This document shows positions 15,978 through 22,145 of a stretch of DNA of 23,107 bases, piece after piece. Source of the DNA: JAGBWK01 sp964544595 (GTDB taxonomy: Bacteria; Bacteroidota; Bacteroidia; Bacteroidales; Muribaculaceae); assembly GCA_964544595.1 (NCBI GenBank), contig CAZJBM010000034.1:1-23107 (forward strand), read 5' to 3'. A model generated the notes under the pieces. That model ran no database searches. It saw only the letters and a list, made by a program, of their open reading frames with translations, and had not been told where the DNA came from. The stretch's first letter is position 1; each line of letters opens with the position of its first letter. The translations under genes and the position numbers were made by a program.

Positions 15978-16006
15978 GCCATAATCGCCCACAAAAGAAA
16001 TATTTC

Positions 16007-16050
16007 ATAGGCAGATTTCCTGAGTTGTCAGGTGATTTGCCTATTTTTTT
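16007..16050 (+). terminator. Rho-independent terminator of padC
   Basis: A 17-position stem (16007-16023 with 16028-16044; ATAGGCAGATTTCCTGA facing TCAGGTGATTTGCCTAT) has one mismatch and two G-U pairs. The loop is GTTG and a run of seven T follows at 16044-16050. Confidence 0.92.
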
Positions 16051-16103
16051 GTCGATATACAAGCGGAATGGCCGATTAAAAGGTATAGCGCGGTTAAAAA
16101 ACA

Positions 16104-16135
16104 TTTACCGTCGAACAAAATTATACCCAAATTTG
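16104..16135 (+). promoter_or_regulatory. Probable promoter of the pyruvate oxidase gene
   Basis: CAAATTTG (16128-16135) matches the TAnnTTTG -7 element in all but the first base, and TTTA (16104-16107) lies 20 nt upstream as an imperfect -33. Transcription would start about 24 nt before the ATG. The padC terminator just upstream means the gene needs its own promoter. Confidence 0.45.
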
Positions 16136-16162
16136 CTATTGTAATATGTAAAAGAATTAAAT

Positions 16163-17857
16163 ATGGAAACAGGAAAAACGAAAAAAGTGGCCGACCAAGT
16201 GGCCGAAATGATTGCAGACGCGGGAGTGAAGCATATATATGCGATAACCGGCGATAGCCTTAACGATTTAACCGATGCGCTTTCAAGAGACGGACGCGTG
16301 AAGTTTGTGCATATGCGCCATGAAGAGTCGGGCGCTTTTGCTGCGAGCGCTGAGGCTCAGTTGACTGGGCGCCTCGCGGCCTGCGCGGGCAGCAGCGGCC
16401 CGGGTCATGTGCATCTAATCAATGGCCTTTACGATGCGCAGCGCAGCAACGCGCCTGTGCTGGCGATTGCCTCGACGTGTGCGTCGGCTGTTTTCGGCAC
16501 CGACTATTTTCAGGAAACAAATCCGACCCTGCTATTCTCCAACTGCAATGTATATAACGAGATGGCAACCACTCCGACGCAGGTGCCCCACATGCTTCAG
16601 GCGGCTATGCAGGAGGCGGTAGGTAGAGGAGGGGTAGGCATCGTCGGTCTACCCGCCGATGTTATCGGTCAGCCGGCTGTGGACTCTTACGCGTCGACGA
16701 CACCTATCTACACCGAGCGGTTGCCCGAACCATCAGGCGATGAGATCGAGGCGGCCGCTAAGCTCATCAACGAGGCATCGACCGTAGCGATTTTCGCCGG
16801 GTCGGGAGCAAAGAATGCCGCCGCGCTCGTCAACGAACTCTCCGACAAAGTTAAGGCTCCTGTCGGCACAACCTATAAGAGTCAGCTTGAACTTATGGGA
16901 AAATGCAAGAACTACGTCGGCCATATGGGTTATCTCGGTATGTGGTCGGCTGAAGACGCGATTGCCTCGGCCGATGTGCTTATACTTATCGGCATGAATT
17001 TCCCTTATCCCGGTTTTTTCCCTACAGATAAGAAAATCATTCAGGTTGACGTGAGAGCTGAGCGTCTCGGGCGTAAGACGAAGGTCGACGTAGGCGTTAG
17101 AGCCGATGCATCATTATTCCTGTCTGCCCTTCTGCCTAAAGTAAACGCAAAGGCCGATACCGCATTTCTCGACAAGGCGCTCGCCGACTATGCGGCAATC
17201 AAAGAGAAATTCGCCGAGCCTGTGGCAAAGCCGGGCGTTAAGGGTGCGATACGACCGGAGTTTATGATGAGTCTTCTTGACCGATTGGCCGATGACAATG
17301 CGGTCTTTACAGTCGATACAGGCATGAACAATGTGTGGTCTTCTCACTATCTGACTCAAAAATCCGATCGCAGAATGATAGGGTCGTTCTCCCACGGGTC
17401 GATGGCTAATGCGATGCCTATGGCTATAGGCGCGAAGTTCGCGTGCCCCGACCGTCAGGTGATAGCGCTGTGCGGCGACGGAGGTTTCGCCATGCTTATG
17501 GGAGAGTTGCTTACTATTGTTCAATACAATCTACCAGTGAAACTTCTTGTGGCCGACAACCGCAGTCTCGCTTTCGTTAAGTGGGAGATGCAGATGGCTG
17601 GTCTCACGCCCAACGAAACCGAATTGAACAACCCCGACTTCGGCAAAATGGCTGAAGTGATAGGTTTTCATGCCGAAACGGTCGACGACCCCTTGCAACT
17701 GGAGGATGCTATGAGACGTTGGCTTGCTGCTGACGGACCGGCGCTCTTGTCAGTCGTTACCGACACGAATGCAGCCTCGTTCAGCTTCTCTGAAAAACTC
17801 ATGGACTCTGCCAAGCCAGGCAATCCTCTCAGTAATTTTGCACCTATCGGCAGCTGA
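16163..17857 (+). CDS. poxB: PoxB-type pyruvate oxidase (ThDP- and FAD-dependent, quinone)
   Basis: Thiamine-diphosphate flavoenzyme of the pyruvate oxidase/pyruvate:quinone oxidoreductase family, converting pyruvate to acetate and CO2 with electrons to quinone. It has the PYR domain (1-180) with the ThDP-activating Glu54 in MRHEESGAFAASAEAQL and GSSGPGHVHLINGLYDA, the FAD/DHS-like middle domain (about 190-340), and the PP domain with C-GDGG (D439) and Asn466 exactly 27 residues on, as in E. coli PoxB (D433/N460). The preceding Asn of the NN pair is Asp here (VADNRS). The 564-residue protein ends ...NPLSNFAPIGS and lacks the amphipathic tail that docks E. coli PoxB on the membrane. Other ThDP enzymes are less likely given the GSFSHGSMANAMPMAIGA block, which is PoxB-like. 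Confidence 0.92.
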   Translation: METGKTKKVADQVAEMIADAGVKHIYAITGDSLNDLTDALSRDGRVKFVHMRHEESGAFAASAEAQLTGRLAACAGSSGPGHVHLINGLYDAQRSNAPVLAIASTCASAVFGTDYFQETNPTLLFSNCNVYNEMATTPTQVPHMLQAAMQEAVGRGGVGIVGLPADVIGQPAVDSYASTTPIYTERLPEPSGDEIEAAAKLINEASTVAIFAGSGAKNAAALVNELSDKVKAPVGTTYKSQLELMGKCKNYVGHMGYLGMWSAEDAIASADVLILIGMNFPYPGFFPTDKKIIQVDVRAERLGRKTKVDVGVRADASLFLSALLPKVNAKADTAFLDKALADYAAIKEKFAEPVAKPGVKGAIRPEFMMSLLDRLADDNAVFTVDTGMNNVWSSHYLTQKSDRRMIGSFSHGSMANAMPMAIGAKFACPDRQVIALCGDGGFAMLMGELLTIVQYNLPVKLLVADNRSLAFVKWEMQMAGLTPNETELNNPDFGKMAEVIGFHAETVDDPLQLEDAMRRWLAADGPALLSVVTDTNAASFSFSEKLMDSAKPGNPLSNFAPIGS

Positions 17858-17885
17858 TAAATTCATGGCTCAGACATATAAAAGC

Positions 17886-17936
17886 AATCCCCGGGAAGGC
17901 TACTTTGATAGTAACTTCCCGGGGATTAATGTTTTT
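17886..17936. terminator. Bidirectional terminator between convergent poxB and the DJ-1 gene
   Basis: A perfect 13-bp GC-rich stem AATCCCCGGGAAG (17886-17898) / CTTCCCGGGGATT (17915-17927) encloses a second small stem TACT/AGTA. On the plus strand a T tract follows (GTTTTT around 17931-17936); on the minus strand the stem is followed by GCTTTT. Confidence 0.9.
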
Positions 17937-17948
17937 ATTCAAGAAAAA

Positions 17949-18578
17949 TTATTGAGTGACGAGCATGCCTGCGGCTACCGACTGAGCAGCTTCATCTCCC
18001 TTGGTCGCGCGGATTATCTCAATGGCGAATGGCAATGTGGTGCCTGGACCTTCCGACGTGATAAGATTCTGTTCTGTAACAACTGTCTGCTTGACATACT
18101 CACCCCCATTGGAATTAATAGCATCTCCAAGCCCTGGATAGCAAGTTGCTTTCTTGCCTTTTAGCACTCCGAGCGGCGCAAGAACCACTGCCGGGCCCGC
18201 GCAAATCGAGGCTATACGGCCATTTTTCTGATAATGAGCTATTATCTTGGCCTTCAGTTCATCATTGGCGAATAGATTCTGTGCTCCGGGGTCGCCACCG
18301 GGAATAATTAACCAATCGGCCTCATCTGTATTAACCTCTGAAATCAGGGAGTCGGCAACGAGGGTTTGCCCGGTTGCCCCTTTGATCTGCAGGTTATCTG
18401 ATACCGCTACTGTTGTGACGGGGATGTTTGCTCTACGGAGCGCGTCGATTGTGGCTGTCGCTGCGACTTCCTCAACACCTGGTGCGAGAAAGATATAAGA
18501 TGTTTGTGCATTCATAAATACTGTTCCTAATAAAATTGATAGTGCCGATAAGGCACCTCTGAAAAATGATTTTGACAT
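17949..18578 (-). CDS. Exported DJ-1/PfpI-family protein
   Basis: DJ-1/ThiJ/PfpI superfamily protein, a group that includes redox-stress chaperones and glyoxalase/deglycase-like enzymes. The 209-residue product starts with a signal peptide (MSKSFFRGALSALSILLGTVFMNA|Q), then the domain: LAPGVEEVAATATIDALRRA with acidic E36/E37, IPGGDPGAQNL, the nucleophile-elbow Cys126 in ASICAGPAVVLAPLG, and ATCYPG (C146-Y147) where human DJ-1 has His126. The domain ends LITSEGPGTTLPFAIEII, typical of the family. Most DJ-1 proteins are cytosolic, so export is notable. It lies 35 nt downstream of a GNAT gene on the same strand, probably one transcript. The exact substrate or role is unknown. Confidence 0.9.
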   Translation of the reverse strand: MSKSFFRGALSALSILLGTVFMNAQTSYIFLAPGVEEVAATATIDALRRANIPVTTVAVSDNLQIKGATGQTLVADSLISEVNTDEADWLIIPGGDPGAQNLFANDELKAKIIAHYQKNGRIASICAGPAVVLAPLGVLKGKKATCYPGLGDAINSNGGEYVKQTVVTEQNLITSEGPGTTLPFAIEIIRATKGDEAAQSVAAGMLVTQ

Positions 18579-18612
18579 ATTAATAAGTTGTTTGTTGATT
18601 TATCGGTAGTGT

Positions 18613-18927
18613 TTACGTGCCAGAGTCCTTTTTGAAGTGGACTTGGCAAGCTACGGGCCCGGAACACGCCAACGGATACTCCCGATGTCGCTCAAACCAA
18701 GTTACAGCGTATGGGCAGGTGGCAGCTATCTTATTACCATTCTTCAAGATAGTGTCGGCGGCAAGTTCCACTAATTTTCCGGCCACACCTTGACCTCGAA
18801 GCGATGGATCGACAAATGTGTGATTTATCACCGACACTCCGTCAACGGTAGGAAACGTCACTTCCGCTATCATTTTGCCCGCCTCATCGGTGGCATAAAT
18901 TCTGTCTTTTTCTGTTATGAATTCCAT
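18613..18927 (-). CDS. Small GNAT-family N-acetyltransferase (YjdJ-like)
   Basis: A 104-residue single-domain protein of the small YjdJ-type GNAT group, which lack much of a normal acetyltransferase and whose substrate is generally unknown. The start at 18927 (MEFITEKDRIYATDEAGKMI) is typical for the group; a longer in-frame start at 18957 adds a non-conserved MCLTNKKRCT and is less likely. The acetyl-CoA-binding motif is VINHTFVDPSLRGQGVAGKL (R/Q-x-x-G-x-G/A type), and the C-terminal motif ATCPYAVTWFERHREY is characteristic. It precedes the DJ-1 gene on the same strand, suggesting a stress-related operon (inference). Confidence 0.88.
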   Translation of the reverse strand: MEFITEKDRIYATDEAGKMIAEVTFPTVDGVSVINHTFVDPSLRGQGVAGKLVELAADTILKNGNKIAATCPYAVTWFERHREYPLACSGPVACQVHFKKDSGT

Positions 18928-19039
18928 AGTACAACGTTTTTTATTCGTTAAACACATTTCAAAACGCGTAAGTTCAAGCTCTAAGAGCTAAAAAAGAGTT
19001 TACATACGCATTGCCCGGCTTTATGTTCCAGGCCATCCA

Positions 19040-19073
19040 AGAGCCTGTCACATAAAATCTGTTAAAGCTGAGG
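19040..19073. repeat. Left terminal inverted repeat of the decayed IS
   Basis: Starts AGAGCCTGTCACATAAAATC and is the inverse complement of 19705-19738 except for three bases. Confidence 0.85.
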
Positions 19074-19234
19074 CGGTCAGCCATTGAGCAGAGTTGTTGG
19101 TGTGATGAGGGAGTGTACTCGACGTACACGACTGAAGAACACGGACGAATATGCCAATGGATGGCCGGGGCGATGGTAATTACCACCTTCCTCTGTCTAA
19201 CGCTGACATGTTGAAACGCGGAGCTTTGGCGAAG

Positions 19235-19545
19235 CTAAATATGCTTTGGCAGAATCATCATGAAGGCCAGCTTCGCCATCGCTGTCGCCGTGGTGAGCAG
19301 CTGCTCGCAGTTGCGGCATAATCGGCGGAAACGATCAAGCCAAGCAATCGTGCGCTCGACAACCCGGCGACCCTTCAGGGGGTGGGAGACTTCGACGTGC
19401 CGAAATTGGATTTAACGCACCGCATATCAATCGCCATGGCTTGCTTTGCGACCTCGATCAGTTTGCCTCTGTAGCCGTTGTCGGCTTTTATTGTCTAGAT
19501 GTTCATTCGAGCGCTGAACGAGGAGAGCCAGCGCTTTTGTTTGGG
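19235..19545 (-). pseudogene. IS5-family (IS427-like) transposase fragment, frameshifted
   Basis: Reading the minus strand from about 19545, one frame gives NPKQKRWLSSFSARMNI, a TAG stop (19497-19495), then IKADNGYRGKLIEVAKQAMA and IDMRCVKSNFGTSKSPTP. At a run of five G on the plus strand (19378-19382) the reading shifts by one base and continues GRRVVERTIAWLDRFRRLCR, then NCEQLLTTATAMAKLAFMMI and LPKHI, ending at TAG (19237-19235). ADNGYRG and VVERTIAWLDRFRRL are hallmarks of the last catalytic segment (with the DDE glutamate) of IS427-type transposases. The frameshift and stop make it non-functional. Confidence 0.85.
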
Positions 19546-19704
19546 GTTAAGGAAAGAATAATGATTCACATACCACTAACGTGCCGCTGCGCGGAAAATC
19601 ACCTCCGTTTCGCATCTCTCGGGCGCTTTTGAAGCCGTCGCTCGGTCACAATGCGACGGCATTGCTCCCTCCCGTCGCCTCCAAAATCCCTCCAAGATAT
19701 GCGA

Positions 19705-19738
19705 CCTCAGCGTTAACATATTTTATGGGACAGGCTCT
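19705..19738. repeat. Right terminal inverted repeat of the decayed IS
   Basis: Ends TTTTATGGGACAGGCTCT; partner of 19040-19073, three mismatches over 34 positions. Confidence 0.85.
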
Positions 19739-19777
19739 AAGTATCGTGTGTTTCCGAAAAAATAAATTTGAATCTTG

Positions 19778-20296
19778 TCAGCGCCGACGGCCAAAACGTT
19801 GATACAAACGAGATTTTACCATTCCCGACATCGTGAGGTGATAATGGGTCAGTGAGTAGCGGTAGCTGAAAATGCGGAATCCGAATGATTTCATGAACCT
19901 CACGGCACGCGGATTATCGGCTGAGGAGCTGATGATTTTTGCGCCATTGGAGAGTAGGCGGGAGAAAAGGAAGAACAGACCGCGGTATATGGTCATACGG
20001 TCGGCGGGGCTGTTAGCCCATGCCCCGCCGTGAATCGCGACGGTGCGCGGGGAGAAAAACATGAGGGCGACGAAGCCCAAATATTGGCCTGAAGCGGTGT
20101 TTTTTAGCAGCAATATCCTTAAAGACTGGCTTGAGTTAGATACAAACTGCCTGAATTGCTGCTCTGTTGGATACATCGGGAAAATCTTGAGCCAGTCTGA
20201 TGAGGAAAATCGGTCCACAATGTGGTCAGCATGGGTATATGCTGTCCATTGCAGACCGGATTTCTTTAAGGTTTTGCCGAGAAATTTGTGTATCAC
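19778..20296 (-). CDS. GNAT-like acetyltransferase, translationally coupled to the upstream small gene
   Basis: A 172-residue protein of GNAT-like character, function unknown. A central strand pair (SLRILLLKNTASGQYLGFVA) is followed by the region with ADRMTIYRGLFFLFSRLLSNGAKIISSSAD, where GNATs bind acetyl-CoA, and the C-terminal NPRAVRFMKSFGFRIFSYRYS, a common GNAT ending in which a neighbour Asn-x-x-(A)-x-x-(F/Y) motif precedes GF. It starts with GTG at 20296; this G and the TGA stop of the upstream gene share GTGA (4-nt overlap), which supports the GTG start and translational coupling. The very basic C-terminus (RLYQRFGRRR) may bind nucleic acid or membrane (speculative). Confidence 0.75.
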   Translation of the reverse strand: MIHKFLGKTLKKSGLQWTAYTHADHIVDRFSSSDWLKIFPMYPTEQQFRQFVSNSSQSLRILLLKNTASGQYLGFVALMFFSPRTVAIHGGAWANSPADRMTIYRGLFFLFSRLLSNGAKIISSSADNPRAVRFMKSFGFRIFSYRYSLTHYHLTMSGMVKSRLYQRFGRRR

Positions 20297-20523
20297 TTTC
20301 TCTTTTTTGCGATTTCCTTAGCGCGGGCAAGCCCCTCTTTATGGCGCTCTACCTCGCTTTTGAGGCGTGCGATATCAGCCGTACCTTGTGCGCGTATTTG
20401 CTTTTTTCTGACTGGATCCGAGGTGCGTTCAAGGTCACGCTTCATGCTTTCTTTTCTGCTTGCCAATTTCTTCTTTGCGTTTTCAAGACTGAATTTCGCA
20501 TCTTCCACATTTGATGTTCCCAT
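20293..20523 (-). CDS. Small charged coiled-coil protein of unknown function
   Basis: A 76-residue soluble protein, almost entirely predicted alpha-helix, with alternating Lys/Arg and Glu/Asp and heptad-like spacing (e.g. VEDAKFSLENAKKKLASRKE and IARLKSEVERHKEGLARAKE), ending AKKRK. I recognise no family. It starts at ATG 20523 after an A/T-rich stretch and overlaps the GNAT-like gene by GTGA, so the two are probably made together and may interact (inference). It lies downstream of a clear promoter by about 225 nt. Confidence 0.7.
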   Translation of the reverse strand: MGTSNVEDAKFSLENAKKKLASRKESMKRDLERTSDPVRKKQIRAQGTADIARLKSEVERHKEGLARAKEIAKKRK

Positions 20524-20750
20524 ATTAAAAAAAGTTTAAATAAAAAATCGACTGACAGCTATCGACGTATAGCCCGCTTGGTTAGATGCGGAGATACATT
20601 TCAATAACTTGTCAATCGGGATGACATCAAATATGTGTCAAAGGTGCAGAGCCGATCCATCCCTTTCGTCCCGAAGATGTCGAGTTCCTCTTCCTGGCGA
20701 ATCGCCTGAGGGGATGTAAGCACCCGATGAGTAGTAACGCTCATTTTGCA
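20524..20750 (-). other. Long leader between a -7/-33 promoter and the coiled-coil gene
   Basis: From the promoter at 20754-20784 to the coiled-coil start there are about 225 nt. On the minus strand the leader has a 47-codon ORF near its 5' end, a GGCG/CGCC hairpin (around 20704-20694), and near its 3' end GCTAT/ATAGC (around 20573-20558) followed after about nine bases by a T6 tract and another T7 tract just before the ATG. This could be an attenuator-like leader or a small RNA gene with its own weak terminator. I cannot name a known riboswitch. Confidence 0.4.
20601..20744 (-). CDS. Possible small ORF (47 codons) in the leader
   Basis: Begins MSVTTHRVLTSPQAIRQEEE with its ATG only about five bases after the expected transcription start, and ends at TAA/TGA-type stop before 20601. 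No family is recognised and nothing but its position supports translation. It could be a leader peptide, a real short protein, or a chance ORF. Confidence 0.25.
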   Translation of the reverse strand: MSVTTHRVLTSPQAIRQEEELDIFGTKGMDRLCTFDTYLMSSRLTSY

Positions 20751-20753
20751 CCA

Positions 20754-20784
20754 CAAAATTACAAACAAATATTGGAAAACCAAT
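20754..20784 (-). promoter_or_regulatory. Promoter for the leader and coiled-coil/GNAT operon, overlapping a palindrome
   Basis: On the minus strand TAATTTTG (20761-20754) is an exact -7 element, with ATTG (20784-20781) 19 nt upstream, the same pair of sequences as at the susC promoter. The -33 lies in one arm of the 14-bp inverted repeat ATTGGAAAACCAAT (20771-20784), which might be an operator. Confidence 0.6.
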
Positions 20785-20845
20785 AGCGCCGGGAATTTTT
20801 TTCATGCTATGTCGACTCATACACCGAAGTTGGCAATATAGAGGG

Positions 20846-21982
20846 TTACCGCGCGAGTAGGTTGCATAGGTCATCGAAAAGGAAGTGGTATTCGGCGCCT
20901 TTCTTTTCCCCTAAGGTCACGAAGATGAGGTTTTGCTCAGGATCGCAGAATATTACTTGTCCATACAGGCCAATCGCGAAAAAGCGAGGCGTCACAACGT
21001 CGATGCCGTCAATGCGGGAGATTATGTTGTTCCACCCCAAGGAGTAGGCTTCGTTGGTCAGCGAGGAATGGATCGAGCGGTCAATCCATTCCTTACTCAC
21101 TATTTGTCTGCCGTCGTAAAGGCCGCCATTGAGATAGAGGCGACCGATTTTTGCCAAGTCTCTGACGTTCGACACCAGTCCTCCGTAGGCTTTCGCATTA
21201 CGATGCTTGCTGTCGTCGAGTGTTATATATGCTTTGGATTCCATGTCGAGCGGTTTCCAAACCTTTTCCTGCAAATATTGCGAATAAGGAAGGCCGACGG
21301 CTCTCTCTATGGCCACTCCAAGTAGAGCCGTGGCCATTGAATTATAATAGTGCGTTGATCCCGGCGACGCTTTGAAACGCAGTTTTTTGAACTGACCGAC
21401 AACATCTTTGCCGTAATACAATTTCGCCATTTTTGAGAATGGGTTCCAACCGTAATTCTCGTCAAAATCAAGCCCTGTGCGCATATCCAGCAGGTGCTCG
21501 ATGGTAAGCTCTTTGAACAATGGGTCGGCGTTATTAAGTTCAGGAATATACTTCGTCACCGGGTCGGTAATCGAAATATAGCCTTCATCGACTGCTATGC
21601 CGCATAGCAAAGCGGTGACTGCTTTTGTGATAGAAAACACATTTGAGGGGGATAGTTTTGAGAAGTTGCCGTAATATTCCTCAATCAAAATCGTATCGTT
21701 GCGGACAATAAGCAACGCACCGTCGCCTCTGACGCGAGAGAAATATTCGCCGATTGTTTCCCCATTGAAACGACCGCCTGTGAATTTTGACTCCTCGAAA
21801 TATCTGTCGTGGTCGACCGACGAGATGAGCACTGCTTTCCCTGTGTCCGAGGAAGCGACTGTGTCAAGGGGGAAGTTGAGGTAAGTGTCGGGCTTTGGGT
21901 TGCCGCATTTTATTGATTTGAGCGTCGTGCAGCTCGAAATCACACCAGCGAGCAGCGACAATATGAATAATAGACGTATCAT
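20846..21982 (-). CDS. Beta-lactamase-family serine hydrolase lipoprotein
   Basis: Class C beta-lactamase/penicillin-binding-protein-like serine hydrolase, a broad group that includes esterases and D-amino-acid peptidases. The 378-residue protein has a lipoprotein signal (MIRLLFILSLLAGVISSC, Cys18). The residues after Cys18 (TTLKS) lack the acidic surface-export signal, so it probably faces the periplasm. Catalytic motifs are S117-x-x-K120 (VFSITKAVTALLCG) and Y212-Y-N214 (STHYYNSMATALLG); the expected third motif near the C-terminus is GLYGQVIF, with no classical KTG. It is convergent with no neighbour and not clearly part of an operon. An antibiotic-resistance role is not implied. Confidence 0.9.
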   Translation of the reverse strand: MIRLLFILSLLAGVISSCTTLKSIKCGNPKPDTYLNFPLDTVASSDTGKAVLISSVDHDRYFEESKFTGGRFNGETIGEYFSRVRGDGALLIVRNDTILIEEYYGNFSKLSPSNVFSITKAVTALLCGIAVDEGYISITDPVTKYIPELNNADPLFKELTIEHLLDMRTGLDFDENYGWNPFSKMAKLYYGKDVVGQFKKLRFKASPGSTHYYNSMATALLGVAIERAVGLPYSQYLQEKVWKPLDMESKAYITLDDSKHRNAKAYGGLVSNVRDLAKIGRLYLNGGLYDGRQIVSKEWIDRSIHSSLTNEAYSLGWNNIISRIDGIDVVTPRFFAIGLYGQVIFCDPEQNLIFVTLGEKKGAEYHFLFDDLCNLLAR

Positions 21983-21986
21983 ATCG

Positions 21987-22020
21987 CAAAAATAACATAT
22001 TTTTTCCGTTTTGGGCCAAA
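21987..22020 (-). promoter_or_regulatory. Promoter of the serine hydrolase, giving an apparently leaderless mRNA
   Basis: On the minus strand TATTTTTG (21994-21987) fits TAnnTTTG, with TTTG (22020-22017) 22 nt upstream, slightly longer than usual. The ATG begins at 21982, only five bases after the -7 element, so transcription would begin at or next to the start codon. Confidence 0.45.
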
Positions 22021-22145
22021 AAAGTGCCGAATTATGGACCTTAATATGACCTATGAAGCAACGGAAATTGCACGTTAGTACGGCTAATGACGAACATAGG
22101 TATTGGTTTTCACGTTATATCAATAATAATTTAACAAATGATTTT

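Larger units (their letters stand above)
19040..19738. mobile_element. Decayed IS5-type (IS427-like) insertion sequence, about 0.7 kb
   Basis: Bounded by inverted repeats of about 34 bp (19040-19073 and 19705-19738) that match with only three differences. The interior carries, on the minus strand, the C-terminal part of an IS5-superfamily DDE transposase broken by a frameshift and in-frame stops. The size is below that of a complete two-ORF IS427-type element (about 0.85 kb), and 19571-19704 holds nothing I recognise, so the 5' part of the transposase seems lost or scrambled. No clear target-site duplication is visible. Confidence 0.8.

Noticed and set aside
17724..18164. 146-codon plus-strand frame running from poxB through the terminator into the DJ-1 gene
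   Set aside because: Crosses a strong terminator hairpin and overlaps two well-supported genes.
18974..19186. 70-codon minus-strand frame reading out of the IS left repeat
   Set aside because: Its sequence is largely terminal repeat and relic DNA; no family or upstream signal.
19571..19704. Possible 5' part of the IS transposase
   Set aside because: All three minus-strand frames were read; none shows a recognisable IS5/IS427 N-terminal segment, so it is left as unassigned relic DNA.
22053..22145. Longer N-terminus for the esterase
   Set aside because: The added 31 residues are polar and not signal-like; the ATG at 22146 starts a normal signal peptide.
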